Source of the DNA: Marivibrio sp040218065
Lineage (GTDB): Bacteria; Pseudomonadota; Alphaproteobacteria; UBA8366; Aestuariispiraceae
Length of the DNA stretch: 64,000 bases
Direction: 5' to 3'
NCBI RefSeq assembly: GCF_040218065.1
Contig: NZ_JAVJQE010000009.1
Span: 62,001-126,000, forward strand
A model generated the notes under the pieces. It was not told where the DNA came from. It saw only the letters and a list, made by a program, of their open reading frames with translations, and made no database searches. Each line of letters starts with the position of its first letter. Within the stretch, counting starts at the first letter, position 1. Below are positions 35,432 to 44,632 of the stretch, piece after piece. A program made the translations under genes and the position numbers.

Positions 35432-36105
35432 ACGCTCCGCTCGCCCCCTATGTCTCCCGGCCGGCCGGACAGTTCCGACCTATGGCCTGACTTCCCCCGC
35501 GCGGGTCCCTTATGGGCCGGACCTCGCGCCGCTCGTCCTCCCGATGCGGTCCGGCGTCGCCGGACCCGTCGGTCGACGCGGCCCCCGAAGACCGTGCGAC
35601 CGCCGCGCCCGAAGCGCGCTCATCCGCGCCGGACGCTCTCGGGATCGGCCGACCTCGCGTCGGCCTAAACGCCGCCCTTTGCGCTCGGCGGCTGGCGTTC
35701 CCCGCGCCGGTTCGGCGCGCCGCCGGACGATCGCCCGCAGCCGACCGCCCAAAAATAGCTCACACAGCGCCCGAGGATCCCAAAGAACGCACTCGCTCCG
35801 ATCCAAGACGAACCTTGGTCATGCGTTCGAGAAGGCCTCCCACATCGGCGCTGCCTCCTCCCGGACGACAGCCGGCGTTGTGTTGTCGATTGAAAAAACC
35901 CTGCCAAACCCTGTTCATACCGGCCGCTGTTTCGCGTTGTTCTTATCGCCGTTTTTTCCCGACGCCTTGTTGTTTCAATGCATCGTTGACCGAAGCCTAG
36001 CGCGTTCGCACCCCAAATGTGAAGGATAAAATCCCAACAATCTCAAAGCTTGCGTCGCAACTTTTTACGATTGCGCCATTCAGTCTGCGGTTTTGCGTCA
36101 CGCCT
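35432..36105. other. Intergenic region between the transporter operon and hemA
   Basis: No supported gene in 674 bp. The half next to the ATPase gene is GC-rich. The half from about 35870 to 36100 is distinctly AT-richer, with several T and A runs, and probably holds the promoter of the minus-strand transporter operon and the 3' end of hemA. A perfect short palindrome (TTGCGTCGCAA) is at about 36051-36061. I cannot fix a promoter with confidence. Confidence 0.5.
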
Positions 36106-37317
36106 TCACGCCGCATGCTGCAGGTCGAGGTCGCGCCAGACGTCGCACAAAGCGGCCGTGAGCGCATCCATCTGGGCGTCCGTGTGAAACGGCGTCGGCG
36201 TGAGGCGCAGCCGCTCCGTGCCGTGCGCGACGGTCGGATAATTGATCGGCTGGACGTAGATCGCGTGGCGTTCCAACAGCAAATCGGAGGCGCGCCGGCA
36301 CGCGATCGGGTCGCCCACCAGAACCGGCACGATGTGACATTCGGAGGGCATGACCGGCAGGCCCGCGGCGCGCAGCTTCTGTTTGAGACGCGCGGCCCGC
36401 TCCTGATGGCGCGCCCGCAGCTCGGGGGCCTGCTTGACGATCTCGACGCTTTTCAGCGCGCCCGCCGCAACCGCCGGCGGCAGCGCCGTCGTGAAGATGA
36501 AGCCGGCGCCGAAGGAGCGGATAAAGTCGATCGTGTTGGCCGAGGCGGCGACATAGCCGCCGATCACCCCGAACGCCTTGGCGAGCGTTCCCTGGATGAC
36601 GGAGACCCGGTCCATCACGCCCTCACGCTCGGCCACGCCGCCGCCGCGCGGGCCGTACATACCGACCGCATGGACCTCGTCCAGATAGCTGAGCGCGCCG
36701 TGCGCCTCGCACACGCTCAGAATCTCGTCCAACGGCGCGACGTCGCCGTCCATCGAGTAGACGCTTTCGAACATGACGAGCTTCGGGCGCGCCGGATCGT
36801 CCGCCGCCATCAGGCGGTCCAGGTCGGCGGCGTCGTTATGCTTGAAGATGCGCTTCTCGGCGCGGCTGTGGCGCAGCCCTTCGATCATCGAATTGTGGTT
36901 CAGCGCGTCCGAATAGACGATGCAGTCGGGCGTCTTCGCCGCCAGGGTCGAGAGCGCCGTCATGTTCGCGACGTACCCCGACGTGAAGATCAACGCCGCT
37001 TGCTTGCCGTGCAGGTCGGCGAGCGCCCGCTCCAGAAGAATGTGCAGATGATTGGTGCCCGAGATGTTGCGGGTCCCGCCGGCGCCGGCGCCGTGCTGGT
37101 CGATCGCCGCCTTCATGGCGGCCAGCACCTCGGGGTGCTGGCCCATGCCCATGTAGTCGTTGGAGCACCAGACGGTGACATCCTCGACGGCGCCGTCGGC
37201 GTGCCGGCGCGCGCGCGGAAAATCTCCCGCGCACCGCTCCAACTCCGCAAAGATGCGATAGTCGCCGGCGCTCTTAAGGGTCTGCAGCCGCTCGGCGAAA
37301 AACTCTTCGAAATTCAT
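36106..37317 (-). CDS. hemA: 5-aminolevulinate synthase
   Basis: A 403-aa PLP enzyme condensing glycine and succinyl-CoA to 5-aminolevulinate, the alphaproteobacterial (Shemin) route to haem. Motifs: W-C-S-N-D-Y-M-G-M-G near residue 50, G-A-G-A-G-G-T-R-N-I-S-G-T, the D-E-V-H-A-V-G PLP Asp/His segment, and the PLP Lys in T-L-A-K-A-F-G-V-I-G-G. ATG 37317 matches family N-termini (M-N-F-E-x-F-F). The upstream region carries a 17-bp tandem repeat, described separately. Confidence 0.96.
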   Translation of the reverse strand: MNFEEFFAERLQTLKSAGDYRIFAELERCAGDFPRARRHADGAVEDVTVWCSNDYMGMGQHPEVLAAMKAAIDQHGAGAGGTRNISGTNHLHILLERALADLHGKQAALIFTSGYVANMTALSTLAAKTPDCIVYSDALNHNSMIEGLRHSRAEKRIFKHNDAADLDRLMAADDPARPKLVMFESVYSMDGDVAPLDEILSVCEAHGALSYLDEVHAVGMYGPRGGGVAEREGVMDRVSVIQGTLAKAFGVIGGYVAASANTIDFIRSFGAGFIFTTALPPAVAAGALKSVEIVKQAPELRARHQERAARLKQKLRAAGLPVMPSECHIVPVLVGDPIACRRASDLLLERHAIYVQPINYPTVAHGTERLRLTPTPFHTDAQMDALTAALCDVWRDLDLQHAA

Positions 37318-37389
37318 ACGCGGTCCAACCGTCTGCTTGTCGACACCGCCCAACTTAACGCGCCCGGCCGGACCCGTCGACCGGTGGGG

Positions 37390-37459
37390 CGGTTGGCCGC
37401 AGGGGGCGGTTGGAAGCAGGGGGCGGTTGGAAGCAGGGGCGGTTGGAAGCAGGGGGCGG
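37390..37459. repeat. 17-bp tandem repeat, four copies, upstream of hemA
   Basis: Units start with CGGTTGGAAGCAGGGGG at 37390 (variant GGCCGC), 37407, 37424 (one G shorter) and 37440, then a partial CGG. They occupy the spacer between the minus-strand aminotransferase stop (37564) and the hemA start (37317), 73 bp before the hemA ATG. Length differences at the G run suggest slippage. Confidence 0.85.
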
Positions 37460-37563
37460 CGCTCGCCGAACGCCTTCGTGTCACGCCGAGGCGAGGCCCC
37501 TCGGCCCGGATCCGTTCCGGGCCGTCGGCGTCACGCGGCCGGCGGCGCCCGACGCCCTTCCCT

Positions 37564-38979
37564 TCACGCCGCCGCCTGCGACAGCCACGCGGCGGTGTCG
37601 TCGAGCGCGCGGCCGAAGCGCTCCAGCAGCTGGTCGATCTCCTCTTCCGAGATCACCAGGGGCGGCGAGAAGGCCACCGCGTCGCCCGGCAACGGACGGA
37701 CGACAAGCCCGTGATCATGGGCGAGATCGGCGCATTTCAGCGCCACGCCCTGCGACGCCTCAAAGGGCGTCTTGGCCGCCTTGTCGGCGACCAGCTGCAC
37801 GGCGCCGATCAGACCGACGCCGCGCACCTCGCCGACCAGCGGGTGGCCGGCGAATCGCTCGCGCAGGCCCGCTTGCAGGCGCGGCGCGACCTGCTTCACA
37901 TGGCTGATGACGTCGCGCTCTTCGTAGATCTTCAAGGTCTCCAGCGCGACGGCCGCGGCGGCCGGGTGGCCGGAATAGGTGTAGCCGTGGCCGAAGGTGC
38001 CGATCTTGCCCGAATTGTCGATGACGGCGTCCGAGATCGTCTTGTTCGCCATCACGGCCGAGATGGGCAGATAGGCCGACGACAGCGCCTTGGCGACGCT
38101 GACCATGTCGGGGACGATGCCGTAGGTCTCGCAGCCGAACATCTCGCCGGTGCGCCCGAAGCCGCAGATCACCTCGTCCGCGACGAACAGCACGTCGTGC
38201 TTCTGCAAGACCTTCTGGATCTTCTCGAAATAGGTCGGCGGCGGGACGATCACCCCGCCCGCCCCCATCACCGGCTCGGCGAAGAAGGCGGCCACGGTCT
38301 CCGGCCCCTCCTCCTGGATCATCTGATCCAGCTCCTCGGCGCGCCGCGTCGCGAAGTCCTCCTCGCTCTCGCCCTCATGCGCCTCGAAATAATGGTGCGG
38401 ACAGCCGGTGTGCAGGATGTTCGCGATCGGCAGGTCGAAGTCCTTGTGGTTCGCCGGCAGGCCGGTGAGGCTCGCGCTCGCCACGGTGACGCCGTGATAG
38501 CCCTTGATGCGGGCGATGATCTTCTTCTTCTCAGGCCGGCCGATCGCGTTGTTGTAGTACCAGATCAGCTTGATCGCGGTGTCGTTCGCCTCCGAGCCGG
38601 AATTGGCGAAGAAGACCTTGTCCATCGGCCCGTCGTGCGAGGGCGGGCTCATCGCGCACAGCCGTTCCGCCAGTTCGATCGCCGGATCGTGGCTCTTGTG
38701 CGCGAAGAGGTGATAGTAAGGGAGCTGGCGCATCTGATGGGCGGCGGCCTCGATCAGCCGCTCCTCGCCGAAGCCGAGCGAGGTGCACCACAGACCCGCC
38801 ATGCCTTCGAGATAACGCTTGCCGGAATCGTCCGTGACCCAGCAGCCGCCCCCCTTCTGCATGATCAGCGGGCCGCGGTCGCGATGCTTCACGCCGTTGG
38901 TGTAGGGGTGCAGCAGATAGCGCACGTCCTTGGCGGCGGGCGAGTTGCCGGGCGCGTCGGCGGGGGCGTCGGTGCTCAT
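37564..38979 (-). CDS. Class III aminotransferase, putrescine/beta-alanine-pyruvate type
   Basis: A 471-aa omega-aminotransferase. It shows the PLP-fold patterns F-A-N-S-G-S-E-A-N-D, Y-H-G-V-T-V-A-S-A, D-E-V-I-C-G-F-G-R-T-G and the PLP Lys in S-V-A-K-A-L-S-S-A-Y-L-P-I-S-A. This is the subgroup of SpuC-like putrescine-pyruvate and beta-alanine-pyruvate transaminases. Placement among polyamine import and gamma-glutamylation genes favours putrescine or its products. ATG 38979 has a GGAG site; an upstream start at 39000 would add seven residues. Confidence 0.92.
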   Translation of the reverse strand: MSTDAPADAPGNSPAAKDVRYLLHPYTNGVKHRDRGPLIMQKGGGCWVTDDSGKRYLEGMAGLWCTSLGFGEERLIEAAAHQMRQLPYYHLFAHKSHDPAIELAERLCAMSPPSHDGPMDKVFFANSGSEANDTAIKLIWYYNNAIGRPEKKKIIARIKGYHGVTVASASLTGLPANHKDFDLPIANILHTGCPHHYFEAHEGESEEDFATRRAEELDQMIQEEGPETVAAFFAEPVMGAGGVIVPPPTYFEKIQKVLQKHDVLFVADEVICGFGRTGEMFGCETYGIVPDMVSVAKALSSAYLPISAVMANKTISDAVIDNSGKIGTFGHGYTYSGHPAAAAVALETLKIYEERDVISHVKQVAPRLQAGLRERFAGHPLVGEVRGVGLIGAVQLVADKAAKTPFEASQGVALKCADLAHDHGLVVRPLPGDAVAFSPPLVISEEEIDQLLERFGRALDDTAAWLSQAAA

Positions 38980-39174
38980 GGCGGGTCTCCTAAACGTCAC
39001 GGTCTATGCGCGACGCTACACCCGGGTCGCCCGGCCCGGCAAGCGGACGCTTGGCCGCGCCGCCCGCCCCTGGCGCGAGAAAACGCCCGTGCTATAACCC
39101 CCGTCAAACGACGCTGGGGCGGCGACGGATCGCCCGCGCGAACAGATCGCCATGCGGGGGAGGGACTACGGCCG

Positions 39175-40098
39175 ATGATCGTCGTCTTCGGATCGATCAA
39201 CATCGACATCGAAATGCAGGTGGAGCGGCTGCCGCGCTCGGGCGAGACGTTGCTGTGCCGCGACTATCTGCTGATCCCCGGCGGCAAGGGCGCGAACCAG
39301 GCCCGCGCGGCGGCGCTGACCGGCGCCAAGGTGCGGATGTTCGGCAAGGTTGGCGACGACAGCTTCGCCGACAGCGCGACCGAATATCTGATCGCCGCCA
39401 ACGTCGATCTGGCGGGCGTCAGCGCCGCCGCCGCCCACACCGGCGTCGCCACCGTCCTGGTGGAGCCGACGGGCGAGAACTGCATCACCGTCGGCGCCGG
39501 CGCGAACCTTGAAGCGCGCGCCGATCAGGTGCCGGATTCGGCGCTGACGCCGGAGACGACGCTGCTCCTCCAGATGGAGGTGACGGAGAGCGAGAACTGG
39601 CGCCTTGTGGAGCGCGCGAAGAAGCGCGGCGCCCGCGTCATCCTGAACGTCGCCCCCGCCGGCATGGTGCCCGAATCCGTGCTGCAGTCGATCGACGTGC
39701 TGGTCGCGAACGAGGTGGAGGGCGCCGCCGTCGCGCGCGAAGTGGGCCTCGAGGTCGCGCCGGCCAGCCGCATTCCCCGCGCGCTCGCCCAGCGCTACGC
39801 GCTCACCTGCATCATCACGCTGGGCGGCGCGGGGCTGATCAGCTTCGGGCCGGACGGCGGCTGGTCGGTGCCGGGGCTGCCGATCTCGGCCGTCGACACG
39901 ACCGGCGCGGGCGACGTCTTCGTCGGCGCGCTGGCCGCCGCCCTCGACCGCGGCGACGACCAGCAGGCCGCCACCCGCTTCGCCGCCGCCGCCGCGGGCT
40001 TAAGCTGCCAGAAGGCCGGCACCCAGGCCTCCGCCCCGACGCTGGAGGAGGTCGAAGAGGCCTTGCCCTCCCTGCCCGAGTCGCGGCGGCTGGCGTGA
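39175..40098 (+). CDS. PfkB/ribokinase family sugar kinase
   Basis: A 307-aa kinase with ribokinase signatures: G-S-I-N-I-D near the start, P-G-G-K-G-A-N-Q-A-R-A-A-A around residues 38-50, a middle N-V-A-P-A, and the catalytic D-T-T-G-A-G-D-V-F-V-G-A near residue 243. It phosphorylates a sugar, probably ribose, in the cytosol. The frame continues far upstream without a stop but is antisense to hemA and the aminotransferase. The ATG at 39175 is the only start fitting the family. It stands alone between two minus-strand genes. Confidence 0.9.
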   Translation: MIVVFGSINIDIEMQVERLPRSGETLLCRDYLLIPGGKGANQARAAALTGAKVRMFGKVGDDSFADSATEYLIAANVDLAGVSAAAAHTGVATVLVEPTGENCITVGAGANLEARADQVPDSALTPETTLLLQMEVTESENWRLVERAKKRGARVILNVAPAGMVPESVLQSIDVLVANEVEGAAVAREVGLEVAPASRIPRALAQRYALTCIITLGGAGLISFGPDGGWSVPGLPISAVDTTGAGDVFVGALAAALDRGDDQQAATRFAAAAAGLSCQKAGTQASAPTLEEVEEALPSLPESRRLA

Positions 40099-40219
40099 TA
40101 GGCCAGGATGCGATGGCGAGAAAACGCGTCGGACCCTGATCCTGAGAAGGTCGCCGTGGGCGCGCCGCATTAGGGCTTAGGGTAAAGCCTTGGGGCGGGT
40201 GGTTCTTTCAGCGCGCCGC

Positions 40220-41569
40220 TCACACGTTCAGCAGCAAATTCTCGCGCTCCCAGGAGGAGATCACCTGCTGGTAGAGGTCGTATTCGGTGTTCTTGACCTC
40301 GATGTAGGCTTTGGCGAAGCGCTCGCCGAGCGCCTCCTTCAGGGGCTTGGCGTAGTTGAACTTGTAGAGCGCGTCGCCCTGGTGGCGGGGCAGCGAGAAG
40401 GCGAACCGGTAGGCGTCGCCTTCGACCGGCTTCTGGGGCTCCAGCTTCTCGGTCAGCCCGAGATAGCCGCAGGCCAGCGTCGCGGCGATCGCGAGGTAGG
40501 GATTGGCGTCGGAGCCGGCGACGCGGTTCTCGACGCGCCGCGCTTCCGGCCCGCTTTCCGGCACGCGCAGGCCGACCGTGCGGTTGTCGCGGCCCCAATG
40601 GACGTTGATCGGCGCGTCGGAATAGCGCGCGATGCGCCGGTAGCTGTTCACGTTCGGCGCCAACAGCGGCATCGAGGGCGAGAGGTAGCGCTGCAAGCCC
40701 CCGATATAATGCAGGAACTGCTTCGATTCCTTGCCCGCCTTGGTGCTGAAAACGTTCCGGCCCGTCTCGATGTCGAGCAACGACTGGTGGACGTGCATCG
40801 AGCTGCCGGGCTGATTCTGGTGCGGCTTCGCCATGAAGGTGGCGTGGACGCCGTGCTTGAGCGCCGCCTGCCGCACCAGACGCTTGAACAGGAAGACCTG
40901 ATCGGCGAGCTCCATCGGATCGCCGTGGTTGAAGTTGATCTCGAGCTGCGCCGCGCCCGCCTCATGGGCCAGCGTGTCGATGTCGATGTCGGCGGCCTCG
41001 CAATAGTCGTAGATGTCCTCGACGATCGGGTCGAACTCGTTCGCCGCCTCGATGCCGTAGGCTTGGCGGCCGGATTCCTGGCGGCCGGAAAGCCCGATCG
41101 GCGGCTCCAGCGGGTAGTCCGGATCGACGTTCTTCTTCACCAGATAGAATTCGAGTTCCGGCGCGACGACGGGCTTAAGCCCCTTCTTGGCGAACAGCTC
41201 GACCACCCGGCGCAGCACCGCGCGCGGGGCGTAGTCGACCGGTTTGTCGTTCAGATAGACGGCGTCGCACACCACCTGCGCCACCGGCGTCGGATACCAG
41301 GGCACCAGTCTTATCGTGCCCGGGTCGGGCTTCAGATAGACGTCGAGGCTCTGGTCGCTCGCCACCTCCGTCTCCTGGACGAAGTCGCCCGTCACCGTCT
41401 GGATGAAGACGCTGTCGGGCATGCGCAGATCGCGCCCGCCCAGACCCTTCACGAATTTCGCGCAGGGCAGGATCTTGCCCCGCGCGATGCCGGCCATATC
41501 CGGCACAAGACATTCGACCTCGTCGATCGTGCGCGACGTCACCCATTCCGCCAATTCTTCGTTCGTCAT
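40220..41569 (-). CDS. Glutamine-synthetase family ligase, gamma-glutamylpolyamine synthetase type
   Basis: A 449-aa ligase of the GS fold: metal-site P-E-L-E-F-Y-L-V, E-I-N-F-N-H-G-D, M-H-V-H-Q-S-L, and N-S-Y-R-R plus E-N-R-V-A-G-S-D-A-N-P-Y. Subgroup features and context point to ATP-dependent gamma-glutamylation of putrescine or another polyamine (PuuA-like) rather than ammonia assimilation. ATG 41569 is chosen with AGGGGA upstream. It is divergent from the second GS-like gene, with a shared operator-like palindrome in the 138-bp spacer. Confidence 0.9.
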   Translation of the reverse strand: MTNEELAEWVTSRTIDEVECLVPDMAGIARGKILPCAKFVKGLGGRDLRMPDSVFIQTVTGDFVQETEVASDQSLDVYLKPDPGTIRLVPWYPTPVAQVVCDAVYLNDKPVDYAPRAVLRRVVELFAKKGLKPVVAPELEFYLVKKNVDPDYPLEPPIGLSGRQESGRQAYGIEAANEFDPIVEDIYDYCEAADIDIDTLAHEAGAAQLEINFNHGDPMELADQVFLFKRLVRQAALKHGVHATFMAKPHQNQPGSSMHVHQSLLDIETGRNVFSTKAGKESKQFLHYIGGLQRYLSPSMPLLAPNVNSYRRIARYSDAPINVHWGRDNRTVGLRVPESGPEARRVENRVAGSDANPYLAIAATLACGYLGLTEKLEPQKPVEGDAYRFAFSLPRHQGDALYKFNYAKPLKEALGERFAKAYIEVKNTEYDLYQQVISSWERENLLLNV

Positions 41570-41626
41570 GTTCCCCTGCCAGCGAACCCCGAAGCGCGAA
41601 GCCCTTCGAGCGCCCGCCATTTTGAA

Positions 41627-41640
41627 ATTGTGATCACATT
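41627..41640. promoter_or_regulatory. Operator-like palindrome TGTGATCACA between two GS-like genes
   Basis: The palindrome TGTGATCACA (41629-41638) with symmetric flanking T/A lies midway between the divergent starts at 41569 and 41708. It overlaps the predicted -35 of the plus-strand gene, so a bound repressor would block that promoter and perhaps the divergent one. The regulator is not identified. Confidence 0.6.
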
Positions 41641-41655
41641 TCTATTGCCTATACT
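41628..41655 (+). promoter_or_regulatory. Candidate promoter for the second GS-like gene
   Basis: A -35-like TTGTGA (41628-41633), a 16-bp spacer and a good -10 TATACT (41650-41655) would start transcription near 41662, giving a 46-nt leader before ATG 41708. The -35 falls inside the TGTGATCACA palindrome. Confidence 0.5.
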
Positions 41656-41707
41656 CCCGCCCCGCAACCGGCGCGAACGATAGCGCGGGAATGAAACGGG
41701 GTCGACG

Positions 41708-43096
41708 ATGACCGAACGGCTGACAAAGGCGGAGGTCGACGCCTTCCTCGAGGACCATCCGGACCTCAAGGGCGTCGACATGCTGCTGCCCGACATGTGC
41801 GGGATCTTGCGCGGCAAGCGCATCGGGGCGGAGGCGCTGGACAAGCTCTACGAGAAGGGCGTGCAGATGCCCGGCTCGACCTATTTGCTCGACGCCACCG
41901 GACAGAACTGCGAGACGCTGGTCTACGGCACCAGCGACGGCGACCCCGACTATCCCTGCTTCGGCGTCGCAGAGACGCTGAAGCCGGTGCCCTGGGCCTC
42001 GCAGCCGACGGGCCAGGTGATCGCCACCATGCTGGACGCCGAGGGCGAACCTTTTTTCGCCGATCCGCGTCAGGTGCTGACCCGCGCCGCGCAGCCGCTG
42101 AAGGACATGGGCCTGACGCCCGTCGTCGCGATCGAGCTGGAGTTCTACCTGATCGACGCGGAGTTCGACGCGACGGGCCGACCGCAACCGGCGCGTCCGC
42201 CCGCGCCGGCGCAGCGCCAATCGACGACGCAGGTCTACGGCATCGAGGAGCTGTACGACTTCGAAGCCTTCCTGATCGACGTCGAGACCGCCTGCCAAGC
42301 CCAGAATGTCCCGGCCGACACCGCGACCAGCGAATACGCGCCCGGCCAGTACGAGATCAACCTTCATCACGTCGCCGACGCGGTGGACGCCTGCGACGAC
42401 GCGCTGATGCTGAAGCGCCTGATCAAGGGCGTCGCGCGCAAGCACGGCATGACGGCGAGCTTCATGGCGAAGCCCTTCGAGGAGCTGGCCGGCTGCGGCC
42501 TGCACGTCCATGTCAGTCTGGTCGACGAGGCCGGCCGCAACATCTTCGGGGCGGACGCACGCGACGAGGAGACCGGCCTGCCCGTCGCGCCCGCGCTGAA
42601 GCACGCGATCGCCGGCCTGAAAGCCACGATGCCGGAGGCGATGGCGATCTTCGCGCCCAACGCCAATTCCTACCGCCGCTTCCAGGCGAACTCCTATGCG
42701 CCGATCAACACCGCCTGGGGCGTCGACAACCGCACGGTCAGTCTGCGCATCCCGCGGGCGGAGAAGCGGGACATGCGGGTCGAGCACCGCGTCGCCGGCG
42801 CGGACGCCAACCCCTATCTGACCGTCGCGGCCGTGCTGGCGGGTCTGCATCACGGCATCGCGAACCAGCTCGACCCCGGCCCGATCGAGCGCGAGAACGC
42901 CTACGACAAACCGCCTTCGGGCCTGCCGCTTCGCTGGTGGCAGGCGCTGCTGCGGATGGATGAGGGCGAGATCCTGCCGCGCTATATCGGCGAGCATTAT
43001 CGCGACTGCTATGTCGCCGCGCGCAGCTTCGAGAACGACAACTTCGCCGCCCACATCCCGGCGCTGGACTACAACTGGTATCTGCGCACCGTCTAG
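41708..43096 (+). CDS. Glutamine-synthetase family ligase (second copy), PuuA-like
   Basis: A 462-aa GS-fold ligase with E-L-E-F-Y-L-I-D, Q-Y-E-I-N-L-H-H, L-H-V-H-V-S-L, N-S-Y-R-R-F and E-H-R-V-A-G-A-D-A-N-P-Y. It is clearly diverged from the gene at 40220-41569, so the two may act on different amines. It is followed 40 bp later by the PuuB-like oxidase, matching the PuuA-PuuB order of the gamma-glutamylated putrescine pathway. Expression is probably governed by the palindrome and promoter just upstream. Confidence 0.92.
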   Translation: MTERLTKAEVDAFLEDHPDLKGVDMLLPDMCGILRGKRIGAEALDKLYEKGVQMPGSTYLLDATGQNCETLVYGTSDGDPDYPCFGVAETLKPVPWASQPTGQVIATMLDAEGEPFFADPRQVLTRAAQPLKDMGLTPVVAIELEFYLIDAEFDATGRPQPARPPAPAQRQSTTQVYGIEELYDFEAFLIDVETACQAQNVPADTATSEYAPGQYEINLHHVADAVDACDDALMLKRLIKGVARKHGMTASFMAKPFEELAGCGLHVHVSLVDEAGRNIFGADARDEETGLPVAPALKHAIAGLKATMPEAMAIFAPNANSYRRFQANSYAPINTAWGVDNRTVSLRIPRAEKRDMRVEHRVAGADANPYLTVAAVLAGLHHGIANQLDPGPIERENAYDKPPSGLPLRWWQALLRMDEGEILPRYIGEHYRDCYVAARSFENDNFAAHIPALDYNWYLRTV

Positions 43097-43136
43097 GCGA
43101 CGCGTCGCATCCCGTCCATCATCCAGAGGTTTCTAA

Positions 43137-44423
43137 ATGGCCCTCGATCAGACCCGTCCGTCCTATTATCAGGCGACCTGCAACGACGAGACCCGCCATC
43201 CGGCCCTCACCGGCGAGATCAAGGCGGACGTCGTGGTGATCGGCGCCGGCTACACCGGCCTGTCGGCCGCGCTGGAATTGGCCGAGGCCGGGATGGACGT
43301 GGTCGTGCTGGAGGCGGAGACCGTCGGCTACGGCGCCTCGGGACGCAACGGCGGGCACGTCTGTCCGGACTTCAACAAGTCCATGAGCTATCTCGAGAAG
43401 CATATCGGCCGCGACATGGCGCAGATCGCCTGGGATCTCGGCCAGGAGACCACGCGTCTGGTCGGCGAGCGGGTCGAGAAGTACGAGATCGATTGCGACC
43501 TCACCTGGGGCTATCTGCACGCGGCCGACAAGAAAAGCCATGTCGAGGATCTGAAGGCCCATCGCGACGAGGCCGCCGCCTGGGGCTATGACGGCCAGAC
43601 CCTGATCGAGGGGGCGGATCTGCGCGCGCGCCTCGGCACGGAGCGCTATCACGCCGCGCTGCACGATCCGCGCGCGGGCCACCTCCACCCGCTCAACTTC
43701 TGCAGGGGCCTCGCCCGCGCGGCGACGGCCGCCGGCGCGCGGATCTTCGAGAACAGCCGCGTCGTGACGCTGGAGACCGGCGAAGCCGGCGGCACCGTGC
43801 GGGCGACCACGGCGGACGGGACGGTCGCCGCGGACTTCATGGTGCTGGCCGGCAACGCCTATCTGCAGGAGACGCAGCCGTTCCTGTTCCGCCGGCTGAT
43901 GCCGGTCGGCTCCTACATCGTGGCGACGGAGCCCTTGGGCGACAACATGGCGCGCGAGCTGATCCGCGACCGGGAGGCGGTGGCCAACATGCGCCACATC
44001 GTCGACTACTATCGCCTCTCGGCCGACAACCGCATGCTCTACGGCGGGCGGGCGACCTATTCCGGGCTCGATCCGAAGGATCTCGCCGGCTTCGTACGCC
44101 CGCGCATGCTGGACGTCTTCCCGCAACTGTCAGAATCGAAGATCGACTACGCCTGGGGCGGTTATATCGGCATCACGATGGACCGCATGCCGCATGTCGG
44201 GCGGCTCGGACAGCGCTGCTACTTCTCCCAGGGCTATTCCGGCCACGGGCTCGCGCTCTCGAACCTCTGCGGCAAGCTCCTGGCCGAGGCGATCCGCGGC
44301 CAGCAGGAACGCTTCGACGTCATGGCCGCCGTCAAGCACCCGATCTTCCCCGGCGGGCGCTTCCGCACCCCGCTCCTGTCGCTGGGGATGCTGTGGTACC
44401 GGCTGCAGGATGCGTTGGCGTAA
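43137..44423 (+). CDS. puuB: FAD-dependent oxidoreductase, gamma-glutamylputrescine oxidase type (PuuB-like)
   Basis: A 428-aa DAO-family flavoprotein. The dinucleotide motif V-V-I-G-A-G-Y-T-G-L-S-A-A-L near residue 34 and Y-G-A-S-G-R-N-G-G-H form the FAD site. The C-terminal Y-A-W-G-G-Y-I-G-I-T-M-D-R-M-P-H-V-G pattern is typical of PuuB/OrdL-like enzymes. It would oxidise the gamma-glutamylated polyamine to an aldehyde, releasing H2O2. It is the second gene after the PuuA-like ligase; no PuuC/PuuD genes are in the window. Confidence 0.9.
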   Translation: MALDQTRPSYYQATCNDETRHPALTGEIKADVVVIGAGYTGLSAALELAEAGMDVVVLEAETVGYGASGRNGGHVCPDFNKSMSYLEKHIGRDMAQIAWDLGQETTRLVGERVEKYEIDCDLTWGYLHAADKKSHVEDLKAHRDEAAAWGYDGQTLIEGADLRARLGTERYHAALHDPRAGHLHPLNFCRGLARAATAAGARIFENSRVVTLETGEAGGTVRATTADGTVAADFMVLAGNAYLQETQPFLFRRLMPVGSYIVATEPLGDNMARELIRDREAVANMRHIVDYYRLSADNRMLYGGRATYSGLDPKDLAGFVRPRMLDVFPQLSESKIDYAWGGYIGITMDRMPHVGRLGQRCYFSQGYSGHGLALSNLCGKLLAEAIRGQQERFDVMAAVKHPIFPGGRFRTPLLSLGMLWYRLQDALA

Positions 44424-44587
44424 CGCAATCGATTCGCTCCTACACGCCGCGTTATGCTCGCGCGCCGGGTTCTTCGCCCATAGGTAACTTTACCATCGGT
44501 TTAACATCGCCGCGTCGGCATATTCAGGTATGCTATTTTTGGGGGTTATGCTTGCATATCGCTACTTAAAATAAACCCCGCGGATAG

Positions 44588-44632
44588 GCTCTTCCTCCCC
44601 AACTCATGGGGAAAAGAAACAGGAGGAAGAGC
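44588..44632 (+). promoter_or_regulatory. Perfect 11-bp inverted repeat that can mask a ribosome-binding site
   Basis: GCTCTTCCTCC (44588-44598) is the exact reverse complement of GGAGGAAGAGC (44622-44632). The 3' arm is the Shine-Dalgarno itself and ends next to ATG 44633. A second, inner CCCCA/TGGGG hairpin (44597-44611) competes with the base of the outer stem. The arrangement would block translation unless opened by temperature, a ligand, an RNA or a protein. Confidence 0.75.

Noticed and set aside
36019..39174. Very long open frame on the plus strand joined in frame to the ribokinase gene
   Set aside because: It lies exactly antisense to hemA and the aminotransferase, has Arg/Gly/Val-rich low-complexity content and no family pattern. 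High GC removes stops. Only the ribokinase part from 39175 is real.
41629..41638. CRP site
   Set aside because: CRP half-sites TGTGA/TCACA need six bases between them; here they overlap, so a different regulator is more likely.
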